From: Burkholderiaceae bacterium
GTDB taxonomy: Bacteria; Pseudomonadota; Gammaproteobacteria; Burkholderiales; Burkholderiaceae_D
Length of the DNA: 64,000 nucleotides
Reading direction: 5' to 3'
Assembly (NCBI GenBank): GCA_030158675.1
Contig: JAOASL010000006.1
Location: forward strand, 21,350 to 85,349
Shown here piece after piece: positions 45,520 through 58,662 of this stretch. Each line of letters opens with the position of its first letter. Position 1 is the first letter of the stretch. The notes under the pieces are model-generated. The model did not search any database. It was not told the origin of the DNA and saw only the letters and a program-made list of their open reading frames with translations. A program made the position numbers and the translations under genes.

Positions 45520-46746
45520 GTGAGCATGCGCTTCGTCCTGTGGATCCTGACCCTGTTCGCGACTGCGATCGGCATCGCGGTGCTGGCTCGCTTCAATCCG
45601 GGCAATGTGGTGTTTTTCTTTCCGCCTTATCGGATCGACCTGTCACTGAATTTCTTCGTCGTTGTGCTGGTCGCGGCGTTCCTGCTGCTGCTGACCATCG
45701 TGAATGCGGTGCGCGCGACCATGGCACTGCCGCGTCGCGTAGCGGAATACCGGGCCACACGCCAGCTGCGTGAGTCCAGCAGCGCTTTGCAGGATGCGCT
45801 GCGTTCGTATCTCGAAGGGCGATTCGGACGCGCCGAAAAATCCGCGACCCGTGCGTCCGGCTCGCCTGAATACGCCGGCCTGGCTGCGCTGATCGGCGCG
45901 CGCGCCGCGCAGCGCGTACAGGAGCCGGCACGCCGTGACAAATGGCTGGCCGTCGCTGCCGAAGACAGCAGCGTGCGTACGGCGCGGCTGATGAGTACGG
46001 TCGAGCTGCTCTCCGAGGACAACAAGGAAGCTGAGGCCGCGCTGGCGGCGCTGCACGAACTGAACGCGAACGGCATCCGTCATGCGCAGGCGTTGCGGCT
46101 GGCGCTGAAAGTCAACCAGAACACCCGCAACTGGCCTGAGGTGCTGCGACTGGTGCGCCTGCTCGACAAGCACGAAGCATTGCATCCGGCGCTGTCGCGC
46201 CGGCTGCGCGACCTTGCCTATGAAGCCCTGTTGCCGAAAGTCGCCGGAGATCCGGAAGCCCTGCGCAAGCTGTGGTCGACCGTGCCCAATGCCGACCGGC
46301 TGAGCCCGGGCGTGGCGACACTGGCGGCCAACGCTTTCGTCACCGCGGGCCGGACGCAAGAGGCGGCCGGGATTCTCGGCGACGCGCTGGCCGCGCAATG
46401 GGATGTGCGGCTGCTGCGTGCTTATCGGCAGTGCGCCGCGCCTGAAGGTTCGGCTGCGTTGCTTGCACAGATCGAGCAGGCCGAACACTGGCTGCGCGAG
46501 CGCCCGAACGACGCCGAGCTGGCCTTGTTGCTCGGCGCGCTGTGCCAGCGCCAGAAACTGTGGGGCAAGGCGCAGCGCCATCTTGAGCAGGCAGTGCTCG
46601 GCGCCACGGAACGCGCCACGCGGCAGGAAGCCCATCTGCGGCTCGCGCAGATGCACGAGGCACTCGACCAGCAGGAAGCCGCCGCCATGCACTATCGCGA
46701 GTGCGCGCTGACTATCCAGCCCGCAGAACGACCGAAGGCGGTTTGA
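45520..46746 (+). CDS. hemY: HemY-like TPR membrane protein
   Basis: 408 residues from a GTG at 45520 after a G-rich ribosome binding site; the ATG at 45526 is an alternative. Two N-terminal membrane helices ([19 protein letters not shown] and [17 protein letters not shown]) precede a long TPR-type helical region with an [14 protein letters not shown] block. This is the proteobacterial HemY, an inner-membrane protein tied to late tetrapyrrole metabolism, and not the protoporphyrinogen oxidase also called HemY in Bacillus. It is the last gene of the hem operon. Confidence 0.9.
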   Translation: MSMRFVLWILTLFATAIGIAVLARFNPGNVVFFFPPYRIDLSLNFFVVVLVAAFLLLLTIVNAVRATMALPRRVAEYRATRQLRESSSALQDALRSYLEGRFGRAEKSATRASGSPEYAGLAALIGARAAQRVQEPARRDKWLAVAAEDSSVRTARLMSTVELLSEDNKEAEAALAALHELNANGIRHAQALRLALKVNQNTRNWPEVLRLVRLLDKHEALHPALSRRLRDLAYEALLPKVAGDPEALRKLWSTVPNADRLSPGVATLAANAFVTAGRTQEAAGILGDALAAQWDVRLLRAYRQCAAPEGSAALLAQIEQAEHWLRERPNDAELALLLGALCQRQKLWGKAQRHLEQAVLGATERATRQEAHLRLAQMHEALDQQEAAAMHYRECALTIQPAERPKAV

Positions 46747-46782
46747 CGCCGCTGCCGTAAGGGTGCGGCAAGCCGCTGCGGC

Positions 46783-46788
46783 TATAAT
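46783..46788 (+). promoter_or_regulatory. Candidate -10 element of ppa
   Basis: TATAAT, 40 bases before the ppa ATG. No good -35 box is seen 16-18 bases upstream, so it is a tentative call. Confidence 0.35.
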
Positions 46789-46828
46789 CGCGGCTTTTGA
46801 ATTTTTCAAACGCTATCCGAGGAATACG

Positions 46829-47365
46829 ATGAGCCTTAACAACGTCTCGCCCGGCCGCGACGTGCCGAACGATTTCAACGTCATCATTGAAATCCCGATG
46901 AACGCCGACCCGATCAAGTACGAAGTTGATAAAGACACGGGCGCGCTGTTCGTGGATCGCTTCATGGGCACGTCGATGCACTATCCGTGCAATTACGGCT
47001 ATGTGCCGCAGACCATCGCCGACGACGGCGATCCGGTCGATGTACTGGTGATCACGCCTTTCCCGCTGATTCCGGGTGTGGTGGTGCGCTGCCGTCCGAT
47101 CGGCGTGCTGAAAATGACCGACGAGTCCGGCGGCGACGCGAAGGTGCTGGCGGTGCCGGTGGATAAAGTCCTGCCGATCTACACGCACTGGCAAAAGCCG
47201 GAAGACCTGAACGACCTGCGCCTGCAGCAGATCCAGCACTTCTTCGAGCACTACAAAGACCTGGAGCCGGGCAAGTGGGTGAAGGTAGACGGTTGGTATG
47301 GCCCGGAAGATGCGAAGCAGGAAATCCTGTCGGGCATCGAGGCTTACGGCAAGCTGGCGAAGTAA
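46829..47365 (+). CDS. ppa: Inorganic pyrophosphatase (family I)
   Basis: 178 residues from the ATG at 46829 with GAGGAA 5 bases upstream. It carries the family I signature [10 protein letters not shown] and the metal and substrate residues around it, plus [15 protein letters not shown] and [17 protein letters not shown]. It hydrolyses pyrophosphate and so drives biosynthetic reactions. It is a cytosolic hexamer in relatives. It probably has its own promoter (TATAAT at 46783) after the hem operon. Confidence 0.96.
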   Translation: MSLNNVSPGRDVPNDFNVIIEIPMNADPIKYEVDKDTGALFVDRFMGTSMHYPCNYGYVPQTIADDGDPVDVLVITPFPLIPGVVVRCRPIGVLKMTDESGGDAKVLAVPVDKVLPIYTHWQKPEDLNDLRLQQIQHFFEHYKDLEPGKWVKVDGWYGPEDAKQEILSGIEAYGKLAK

Positions 47366-47398
47366 ACCGCATTGGAAGCAGGCAGTGCCTGTCTGACC

Positions 47399-47426
47399 AT
47401 GGATCCCGGCGCAGTCCGGGATCCAT
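47399..47426. repeat. REP-like palindrome after ppa
   Basis: Perfect 11-bp stem ATGGATCCCGG / CCGGGATCCAT with loop CGCAGT, in the gap between convergent ppa and the GNAT-like gene. It may also act as a bidirectional transcript end, but there is no T-run. Confidence 0.65.
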
Positions 47427-47492
47427 CGCCGTCCCTCCTTGTGCCTCATGCGAGCGACCGGCCGAATTTACTTCCCGAATCGGCCTCCCGCT

Positions 47493-48644
47493 TTATTTGA
47501 ACGGGTTCCTCTCGTTCAACTCATCTACGTACGTATCCATTCCCTGGCCTTCCTGCGCAAGGAAACGTTCTACCGCATCATAGAAACCCGCATGCGCCAG
47601 CCAGTGCGCTGACCAGGTCTGTTGCGGCAGAAAGCCGCGTGCCATTTTGTGCTCGCCCTGCGCGCCGCCTTCGAATGCTGTGATTTTCTGCGCGATGCAG
47701 AACTCCAGCGGCTGGTAATACGCGGTCTCGAAATGCAGGCAGGGATGCTGTTCGATGCAGCCCCAATATCTGCCGTACAGCGCATGCGCGTCATAGACCA
47801 GCAGCGATGACGCAATCGGCCGGCCGTCGCGTTCCGCCACCACCAGCAGCAAGTTGTCCGGCATGGCCGCGGCAATGCGCAGAAAGAAATCGAGGTTCAG
47901 ATACGGCGTCGAATAATGCGCACGATAGGTGTGGTCATAGCAGCGCTTGAAGAAGTGCCAGTCAGCCTCGCTGGCATCACGCCCCATGATTCGCCGCATC
48001 GTGATGCCGGCGTCGGCCACCTTGCGCCGTTCGGCGCGGATATTCTTGCGCTTCTTTTGCTCCAGCGTGCCGAGGAACTGCTCGAAATGGTCATAGCCAT
48101 CGTTCTGCCAGTGAAACTGCACGCCCTTGCGCAACAGGAAGCCGGCTTCCTGCAATTGCCTGGCCTGGGCTTCGGGCGGGTAGAGCACGTGGGTGGATGA
48201 CAGTCCGTTTGTTTCCTGCAGCATTGTCAGTGCATCGACCAGCGCAGCGCGCGCGGCTTCATCGGTCGCCAGCAGCCGCGCTCCCGTCACCGGCGTGAAC
48301 GGGATGGCTGACAGCAGCTTGGGGTAATAGTCGAGCCCGTTGCGCTTGTACGCGTCGGCCCAGGCCCAGTCGAATACGTATTCGCCATACGAGTGGAACT
48401 TCGCATACAGCGGCAGCGCGGCGGCCAGCTCGTCCCCGGCCCACAGCGTCAGGTAGTGCGGCTGCCAGCCGGTGTCGGCCGAAGCGCTGCCGGACTCATG
48501 CAACGCATGCAGGAACGCGAACGACAGGAAAGGGTTGGTGTCGACCTGCAGGCTCGCCAGCCGATCCCATGCGGACGGGCCGGCTTCTGACAGGGAAGAA
48601 AGGATGCGCGTGCGATAATTCGTTTTTTGCAGAATCGGCCTCAC
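47493..48644 (-). CDS. GNAT-fold protein of the DUF482 (COG3146-like) family
   Basis: 383 residues. The tandem GNAT-type fold has FLSFAFLHALHESGSAS, YVFDWAWADAYKRNGLDYYPK, KKRKNIRAERRKVADAGI, ASSLLVYDAHALYGRYWGC and FETAYYQPLEFCIAQ. The family is widespread in proteobacteria and resembles Fem-type aminoacyl or acyl transferases, but no substrate is established. It is convergent with ppa and divergent from nadE across 25 bases. Confidence 0.85.
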   Translation of the reverse strand: MRPILQKTNYRTRILSSLSEAGPSAWDRLASLQVDTNPFLSFAFLHALHESGSASADTGWQPHYLTLWAGDELAAALPLYAKFHSYGEYVFDWAWADAYKRNGLDYYPKLLSAIPFTPVTGARLLATDEAARAALVDALTMLQETNGLSSTHVLYPPEAQARQLQEAGFLLRKGVQFHWQNDGYDHFEQFLGTLEQKKRKNIRAERRKVADAGITMRRIMGRDASEADWHFFKRCYDHTYRAHYSTPYLNLDFFLRIAAAMPDNLLLVVAERDGRPIASSLLVYDAHALYGRYWGCIEQHPCLHFETAYYQPLEFCIAQKITAFEGGAQGEHKMARGFLPQQTWSAHWLAHAGFYDAVERFLAQEGQGMDTYVDELNERNPFK

Positions 48645-48669
48645 TGAAGCTCAAGGAAGTACATTCGCG

Positions 48670-50286
48670 ATGCCCGTTACCGTAGCAATAGCCCAGATCA
48701 ACAGCACCGTCGGCGACCTCGCCGGCAACAGCGCGCGCATCGCCGATGCGGCACGGCGCGCATCCGCCGCCGGTGCCGATCTGTTGATCACGCCCGAATT
48801 GTCACTGGTCGGATATCCGCCGGAAGATCTGCTGCTGCGCCGGTCATTCTACGCAAAATCGCAGCAGGCCTTGCGCGAGCTGGCCGTCGCGCTGGCCGGC
48901 CTGAAGGGCTTGCGTGTGATCGTCGGCCATCCGCTGTCCGACGGCAGTGACGCGCAGTACAACGCCGCTTCGGTGCTGTGCGACGGCGAAGTGATCCACA
49001 CCTACCGCAAGCATGCGCTGCCGAACTACACGGTGTTCGACGAGAAACGCTATTTCATGCCGGCCGACGATGTCTGCGTGTTTGACGTGAAAGGCACGCG
49101 TTTCGCGCTCAACATCTGCGAGGACACCTGGTATGCCGAGATGCCGCGCAAGGCACGCGAATCCGGCGCACAAGTGCTGCTGGTGCCGAATGCGTCGCCG
49201 TACCACATGCACAAGCAGCACCTGCGGGTCGACACCATGCGCGAGAACGTCAGCAGCCGGGGAATGGCAATGGTGTACGCGAACCTGGTCGGCGCGCAGG
49301 ACGAACTGGTGTTCGATGGCTCGTCGTTCGTGCTCGACGCGTCCGGCACGGTGTGCGCGCAGTTAAAGCCCTTTGACGAAGATTTCGCGCTGGTCCAGTT
49401 CAATGACGGACAGCCGCTGCCGCAGCCTTTGCCCGAGCCGCAATCGCTCGAGGCGCAGGTCTACTCGGCGCTGGTGCTCGGCGTGCGCGATTACGTTGGC
49501 AAGAACGGTTTTCCCGGCGCCCTCATCGGCCTGTCCGGTGGTGTCGATTCCGCGTTGACGCTGGCCATCGCCGTCGACGCGCTCGGCGCGGACAAGGTGC
49601 GCGCAGTAATGATGGCTTCGCCCTATACCGCCGAGATCTCGTGGATCGACTCGCGCGACATGGTCGCGCGGCTGGGCGTGCGCTATGACGAGATTCCCAT
49701 CGCCGACTGCTTCGATGCGTTCACGCGTTCGCTGTCTCCCCTGTTTGCCGGCTTGCCTGCGGACACCACCGAAGAGAACCTGCAGGCGCGCATCCGTGGC
49801 ACGCTGCTGATGGCGCTGTCGAACAAGACGGGCGCGATCGTGCTCACCACCGGCAACAAGAGCGAGATGGCGACCGGCTACTGTACCTTGTACGGCGACA
49901 TGGCCGGTGGCTATGCAGTGATCAAGGACATTGTGAAGACCCTGGTCTATCGGCTGTGTGATTACCGGAACAGCCTGTCCGAGGTGATCCCCGAGCGCAT
50001 TCTGACCCGGGCGCCGTCGGCCGAGCTGCGACCCAATCAGGTCGATCAGGATTCGCTGCCGCCGTATGACGTGCTCGACGGTATTCTCAAGCTGTACATG
50101 GAGGAAGGGCAGGGCGTTGCGGAACTGCTGGCCGCAGGTTATCGTAGGGACGATGTCGACCGGATTACCCGGTTGATCAAGCTCAACGAATACAAGCGCC
50201 GCCAGGCGCCGGTGGGGCCGCGGGTAACGCATCGCGCATTCGGGCGCGACTGGCGTTACCCGATCACCTCCCGCTTCAAAGAGTAA
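48670..50286 (+). CDS. nadE: Glutamine-dependent NAD+ synthetase
   Basis: 538 residues, two domains. The N-terminal nitrilase-type glutaminase (about 1-255) has the catalytic triad Glu43 (TPEL), Lys114 (YRKH) and Cys150 (NICEDTW). The C-terminal NAD synthetase domain has the P-loop LSGGVDSALT and TTGNKSEMATGYCTLYGDM. It amidates deamido-NAD using glutamine. The PII gene follows 36 bases later, an arrangement seen in many betaproteobacteria and possibly operonic. Confidence 0.95.
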   Translation: MPVTVAIAQINSTVGDLAGNSARIADAARRASAAGADLLITPELSLVGYPPEDLLLRRSFYAKSQQALRELAVALAGLKGLRVIVGHPLSDGSDAQYNAASVLCDGEVIHTYRKHALPNYTVFDEKRYFMPADDVCVFDVKGTRFALNICEDTWYAEMPRKARESGAQVLLVPNASPYHMHKQHLRVDTMRENVSSRGMAMVYANLVGAQDELVFDGSSFVLDASGTVCAQLKPFDEDFALVQFNDGQPLPQPLPEPQSLEAQVYSALVLGVRDYVGKNGFPGALIGLSGGVDSALTLAIAVDALGADKVRAVMMASPYTAEISWIDSRDMVARLGVRYDEIPIADCFDAFTRSLSPLFAGLPADTTEENLQARIRGTLLMALSNKTGAIVLTTGNKSEMATGYCTLYGDMAGGYAVIKDIVKTLVYRLCDYRNSLSEVIPERILTRAPSAELRPNQVDQDSLPPYDVLDGILKLYMEEGQGVAELLAAGYRRDDVDRITRLIKLNEYKRRQAPVGPRVTHRAFGRDWRYPITSRFKE

Positions 50287-50661
<375 letters not shown>

Positions 50662-50668
50662 TTACGGA

Positions 50669-50720
50669 GGGGCTGTGGCGGGAACCTGCGGCGGGCAACC
50701 AGCCCGACCGTCACCGCCCC
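50669..50720. terminator. Long hairpin between convergent glnB and smr
   Basis: 13-base arms GGGGCTGTGGCGG (50669-50681) and CCGTCACCGCCCC (50708-50720) pair fully if two G-U pairs are allowed. It lies in the 69-base gap and may end both transcripts, though there is no T-run. Confidence 0.4.
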
Positions 50721-50730
50721 ATCGGTAGAT

Positions 50731-51357
50731 TCACCCCTTCAGCAGCACCATCAACGCACCGCTGCCGCCATCGGCAGCGCGTGCCTGACAGAAGGCGATG
50801 ACTTCCTCTTTCTGTATCAGCCAGTTCCTTACCTTGCTTTTCAGTACCGGCTTGCGATCCAGTGAGCCCAGCCCCTTGCCGTGGATGACCCGCACGCAGC
50901 GAATGCCGCGCTTGCCGGCGTCGCGCAGAAACTGCCCGACCGCCTCGCGTGCCTGATCCACGCGCAGCCCGTGCAGATCGAGCTGATCCTGCACCACCCA
51001 GCCGCCGCCACGCAGTTTTTTCAGCACATCCGGACCGATACCGCTGCACGCGTAGCTAAGCGTTTCATCGACTTCAAGCAGCGTGTCGACGCTGAATTCG
51101 TCGGACAGGCATTCGCGCATCACCGCTTTATCGTCAGCGATACGCTGTACCGCGACCGGTTCCGGCCGTGGCGGCTCGGGCAGCACGCGCGCAGGCGCAT
51201 TCAGTGGCGTGATGCGACCTATGGCGTCGCGAAATACATTCGCCTCGCGTTCGCGTTGTGCGGCCAGTTCGCGCCGCTGCCGTTCGGCCTCGGCGGTGGC
51301 GGCAGCGCGTTCCTTGAGCCTTTGCTGCAGGGTCTTCAGATCGGCCAGATCTTTCAT
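50731..51357 (-). CDS. Smr/MutS2-type domain protein
   Basis: 208 residues from the ATG at 51357, with GGAGG upstream. The N-terminal half is a charged coiled coil (about 1-50). The C-terminal Smr domain (about 125-205) has DLHGLRVDQAREAV, RCVRVIHGKGLGS and KVRNWL. Smr domains nick DNA or cleave RNA; stand-alone proteins (SmrA/SmrB type) act in DNA repair or ribosome rescue. Which applies here is not visible. Confidence 0.9.
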   Translation of the reverse strand: MKDLADLKTLQQRLKERAAATAEAERQRRELAAQREREANVFRDAIGRITPLNAPARVLPEPPRPEPVAVQRIADDKAVMRECLSDEFSVDTLLEVDETLSYACSGIGPDVLKKLRGGGWVVQDQLDLHGLRVDQAREAVGQFLRDAGKRGIRCVRVIHGKGLGSLDRKPVLKSKVRNWLIQKEEVIAFCQARAADGGSGALMVLLKG

Positions 51358-51402
51358 TGCGGCGGCCTCCGGGAAAAGCGGGCGCAATGGCCCGCCGGGT
51401 TC

Positions 51403-54874
<3,472 letters not shown>

Positions 54875-54879
54875 GCCTG

Positions 54880-55518
54880 ATGCGTTTCAACGTTTCGCTG
54901 GCCGGCAGGATCGCCGCGCCGCTGCTGCTGTGTTTCCCGCTGCTGGCCGGTGCGGCCGCGCTTGAGCAGTTCAAGGCCTTCGTCGCCAACACCCGGTCCG
55001 CGCGCGGCGATTTCGTACAGCGCATGGTGAAGGAAGAAAACGGCAAGCTGCGCACCTCCAACGCGGCCAGCGGCACCTTCCTGTTCGCACGTCCGGGTAA
55101 ATTCATCTGGACCTACCAGAAGCCCTATGAGCAACTGCTGCAGGCCGATGGCGACAAGCTCTACATCCACGACAAGGATCTCAATCAGGTGACCATACGC
55201 GCGCTCGGTGATGCGATCGGTTCGTCGCCTGCGGCGATTCTGTTCGGCAGCAACGACCTCGAAAAAAACTTCGCGCTCTCCGAGGGCGGCACCCGCGAGG
55301 GCATTGAATGGCTGCAGGCGATACCGAAGGCCAAAGACACGCAATTCGAGAAGATCGGCATTGGCCTGAAAGATGGCGTGCCGGTGGCGATGGAACTGCG
55401 CGACAGCTTCGGCCAGGTGTCGGTGCTGAGCTTTACCCGCTTCGAGAAAAACCCGCCGCTGTCGGGCACCCAGTTCCGCTTCGTGATCCCGAAGGGGGCC
55501 GATGTGCTGCAGCAGTAG
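54880..55518 (+). CDS. lolA: Outer-membrane lipoprotein carrier protein
   Basis: 212 residues with a signal peptide (GRIAAPLLLCFPLLAGAAA). Marks of LolA are ARGDFVQRMVKEENGK, SGTFLFARPGKFIWTYQKPY, LYIHDKDLNQVTIRAL and the FVIPKGADVL end. LolA carries lipoproteins through the periplasm to LolB. The order ftsK-lolA-rarA is common in betaproteobacteria. Confidence 0.95.
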   Translation: MRFNVSLAGRIAAPLLLCFPLLAGAAALEQFKAFVANTRSARGDFVQRMVKEENGKLRTSNAASGTFLFARPGKFIWTYQKPYEQLLQADGDKLYIHDKDLNQVTIRALGDAIGSSPAAILFGSNDLEKNFALSEGGTREGIEWLQAIPKAKDTQFEKIGIGLKDGVPVAMELRDSFGQVSVLSFTRFEKNPPLSGTQFRFVIPKGADVLQQ

Positions 55519-55581
55519 TCTGGCCGGAATCCAGCGACTTTCGTCCCAACCGACAGACCGTCACTCTCAATCGCCGCGAGC

Positions 55582-56871
55582 ATGACCAGCCCACTAGCCG
55601 AGCGCCTGCGCCCGTCCGCCCTTGATGATGTCTTCGGCCAGCAGCATCTGCTCGGCCCCGGCAAGCCGCTGCGCGTGGCGTTCGAATCCGGCGAGCCGCA
55701 TTCGATGATCCTGTGGGGCCCGCCCGGCGTCGGCAAGACCACACTGGCGCGGCTGATGGCGCAAGGCTTCAACGCCGAATTCATCGCACTCTCGGCCGTG
55801 CTGTCCGGCGTGAAGGATATCCGTGAAGCGGTCGAGCGCGCGCAGCTGCTGCAGGCCGCTTCCGGCCGCCGCACGATCCTGTTTGTTGATGAAGTGCACC
55901 GCTTCAACAAGAGCCAGCAAGACGCTTTCCTGCCGCACGTCGAGAGCGGCTTGTTCACCTTCATCGGCGCGACCACGGAGAACCCGTCGTTCGAGGTCAA
56001 CAGCGCGCTGCTGTCGCGTGCGGCGGTCTATGTGTTAAAGCCACTCACTGAAGACGACCTGTCGCGGCTGATCGACCGCGCGCTCGCACTTGAAGGCGCC
56101 GTCACCATCGCCGACGACGCCCGGGCAATGCTTGCGGCCAGCGCCGATGGTGACGGTCGCAAGCTGCTGAACAACACCGAGATCGTGCTGCGCGCCGCCG
56201 CGCAGCAGAAGCAGACCGCCATCGACACCGACCTGCTGAAGCAAACGCTCGGCGATGCGCTGCGCCGCTTCGACAAAGGTGGCGACGCGTTTTACGATCA
56301 GATCTCCGCGCTGCACAAGTCCGTGCGCGGCTCCAACCCTGACGCTGCGCTGTACTGGCTGGTGCGCATGTTCGACGGCGGTGCCGACCCGCGTTACCTG
56401 GCGCGCCGCCTGATCCGCATGGCCGCCGAAGACATCGGCCTGGCCGACCCGCGCGCGCTGCGGCTCGCGCTCGATGCCGCCGAAACCTACGAGCGGCTCG
56501 GCTCGCCCGAAGGCGAACTCGCGCTGGCCGAAGCCGCCGTCTACCTCGCATGCGCCGCCAAATCCAACGCCGTCTACAACGCCTACAACCAGGTACGCGC
56601 CTTCATCGCGAAAGACAAAAGCCGTCCGGTGCCCGAGCACCTGCGCAATGCACCCACCAGGCTGATGAAGCAACTGGGCTACGGCAAGCTGTATCGCTAC
56701 GCGCATGACGAGCCGGGGGCTTACGCGGCCGGCGAGACCTATTTGCCCGAAGGCCTGGGCGAGCCCGGCTGGTATCAACCCACGCCGCGCGGGCTGGAGG
56801 GGAAGATTGGGGAGAAGCTGGCCCGGCTGAGGGAGCTCGATGATGCGGCACGCAAGAACGGTGGAAAATAA
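55582..56871 (+). CDS. rarA: Replication-associated recombination protein A (MgsA/RarA)
   Basis: 429 residues. An AAA+ clamp-loader-like ATPase with RPSALDDVFGQQHLLG, Walker A GPPGVGKTTLARL, Walker B ILFVDEVHRFNKSQQD and sensor GATTENPSFEVNSALLSR, then a tetramerisation domain (YWLVRMFDGGADPRYLARR). RarA acts at stalled forks and lesions. In related genomes serS usually follows directly; here a two-partner secretion pair lies in between. Confidence 0.95.
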   Translation: MTSPLAERLRPSALDDVFGQQHLLGPGKPLRVAFESGEPHSMILWGPPGVGKTTLARLMAQGFNAEFIALSAVLSGVKDIREAVERAQLLQAASGRRTILFVDEVHRFNKSQQDAFLPHVESGLFTFIGATTENPSFEVNSALLSRAAVYVLKPLTEDDLSRLIDRALALEGAVTIADDARAMLAASADGDGRKLLNNTEIVLRAAAQQKQTAIDTDLLKQTLGDALRRFDKGGDAFYDQISALHKSVRGSNPDAALYWLVRMFDGGADPRYLARRLIRMAAEDIGLADPRALRLALDAAETYERLGSPEGELALAEAAVYLACAAKSNAVYNAYNQVRAFIAKDKSRPVPEHLRNAPTRLMKQLGYGKLYRYAHDEPGAYAAGETYLPEGLGEPGWYQPTPRGLEGKIGEKLARLRELDDAARKNGGK

Positions 56872-56903
56872 TTCAGCGGTGCTGAGTTGAGGGTTCATTA
56901 CAC

Positions 56904-56926
56904 AAGTCGCCGGGATCCGGTGACTT
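56904..56926. repeat. Palindrome between rarA and tpsB
   Basis: AAGTCGCCGG / CCGGTGACTT around GAT, with one mismatch, between convergent genes. It contains CCGGGATCC, as in the REP-like elements, and may be a decayed copy or a transcript end. Confidence 0.4.
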
Positions 56927-56949
56927 TACTCAGTCAACCAACAGCCTCT

Positions 56950-58644
56950 CTACAGTTCCCGCCCAATTTGCAGCCACAACCTCGGCATGCGGTCTTGATC
57001 TGCAAGTGGTTTTCCGCTGTCAATGCGCCACGCAATCGCCGTCTGGAATGACCAGCCATGCTGTCCTCTGTAATTCAGCCCGGTCCCGGCGCCAGTCAGT
57101 GTGCGGCTGTTATTGCCGACTATCCAAGGCTGACGACTGATGGCGATATGTCCATGGTCTGCAAATACGATCCCCTGCCAGCCTTGCACAAAGGCCAGTG
57201 TGTGCCGCAGCTCGATCGTGGCCAGATAGCCCTGGTCGCCTACCGCTTCACCTTGCGGATAAGCGCGCACGCTATAAAACCCGCCCAGTCCCATTTTTTG
57301 CGAGCTGTCCAGATTTTTATTCGCCAGTTGTCCGCTCACGGACAGCAGCACTTCCGTCGTCGTTGTCAGCGCTTGCAGACGGCGCAGCGCCCAGCTCCAT
57401 TTGCTGAAGCTGCCGGCCGTGCCGGCGCTGACGGCATCGATTTGCGCCGTTTCCTTATCCAGCCATAGTTGGCCTTGCGTGAACTTCACCGACCATGCCG
57501 TGCTGCCTTGCCAGCGGTCTAGCCAGTCGCCCGAGAGGCCTGCATTCCACACATCGGCTCTCTTGTTGATGCTGACGCCGGATGCAGTGACGCGGTCTTC
57601 CATCTCGCTATGGTCAACGCTGAACTCGGCATTCAGGTTAGCGCGACGGCTGCGCAGCAAGGGATGCAGCACAGACAGGCTGACCGTTTTGGCGTCGCCT
57701 TTTAGCCCCAGTGGCGCCAGCGTATCGCCCAGCGCATAGTGCAGTGTCGAAGCCGAGATGCCCATGCGCGTGCCGTAGCGGTTGACAGGCAGTTGCCAGC
57801 TGCCGTGCACGAAGTGCATGCCCTCGTCACTGGCGCGCGCCTGCAGGCTGGCCAGATCGCCGAGTTGGAGCGGGTTGTTGAAATTCAACGTGGTGCCGAT
57901 GCGGTTCTTGCCGCTGAAGCGGTCGCCGTTTCTGTCCACGTCGATGCGGCCTGTCATCCATGCCCCCGGTGTGACATCGACTTGCAGATCCGACGTGCCC
58001 TGCGTGCTACCCGGCTTCAGTGTTGAACTGACGCTCATGCCCGGCAAGTCAGAGAGCAACAGCAAAGCACGCTCAAGATTGCCAATCTGCGCCACATCTC
58101 CGGATTTCAGATCTGCCAGCGGCGCCAGCGCGGCACCGCCTGCTATCTTTTGCTCGGTGACGCTGACTTCGCCGATGCGGCCTTCTAGCACGCGTATGTC
58201 GATGACGTTATCCGTTGGCTCCTGCGCGGGAATCAGTGCGTGCGCCAGAATGTAGCCACGCTCGCGGTAGTAGTGCGTAATGCGGGCGGCCAGCGCCTGC
58301 AGCGCGGCCAGCGACAAGGAACGACCTTCGCCTTCCTGCACCAGCGCATGCAGGGACTCGGCGCTGAAAGCAGTCGCGCCCAGAATGCGTAACTGGCTCA
58401 CCGGAATTTTGACGTCTTCTTCTGGCGAAGCGGCGGGCGTGGCAGGTGCCGGCGATGGCGTTTCCAAAGGCGCGGGCATCAGAGGAACGATACGCTGCTG
58501 CTCGAGCAATTGTCCGGCATCAGGCCGGACAAATTGCGCCTCTGCCATTGCCGCCACCGATACACCGAGCATGAAAAAAGACAGCCGCAGCGGCAGCAAC
58601 AGCCGCGCGGCTTTGCAAGGTCGACCTGGTTTTTTTATCGTCAT
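56950..58644 (-). CDS. Two-partner secretion outer-membrane transporter (TpsB, FhaC/ShlB family)
   Basis: 564 residues. After a signal peptide (SFFMLGVSVAAMAEAQ) there is a Pro-rich linker, then two POTRA domains (about 75-235: ILGATAFSAESLHALV; VIDIRVLEGRIGEVSV) and a 16-strand barrel. The loop-6 motif appears as SVRAYPQGEA, close to the VRGF/Y of FhaC. TpsB exports its TpsA partner across the outer membrane without ATP. It follows tpsA after 18 bases, so the pair is an operon. Confidence 0.92.
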   Translation of the reverse strand: MTIKKPGRPCKAARLLLPLRLSFFMLGVSVAAMAEAQFVRPDAGQLLEQQRIVPLMPAPLETPSPAPATPAASPEEDVKIPVSQLRILGATAFSAESLHALVQEGEGRSLSLAALQALAARITHYYRERGYILAHALIPAQEPTDNVIDIRVLEGRIGEVSVTEQKIAGGAALAPLADLKSGDVAQIGNLERALLLLSDLPGMSVSSTLKPGSTQGTSDLQVDVTPGAWMTGRIDVDRNGDRFSGKNRIGTTLNFNNPLQLGDLASLQARASDEGMHFVHGSWQLPVNRYGTRMGISASTLHYALGDTLAPLGLKGDAKTVSLSVLHPLLRSRRANLNAEFSVDHSEMEDRVTASGVSINKRADVWNAGLSGDWLDRWQGSTAWSVKFTQGQLWLDKETAQIDAVSAGTAGSFSKWSWALRRLQALTTTTEVLLSVSGQLANKNLDSSQKMGLGGFYSVRAYPQGEAVGDQGYLATIELRHTLAFVQGWQGIVFADHGHIAISRQPWIVGNNSRTLTGAGTGLNYRGQHGWSFQTAIAWRIDSGKPLADQDRMPRLWLQIGREL

Positions 58645-58662
58645 CCGTTTTTAAGGCGGATT

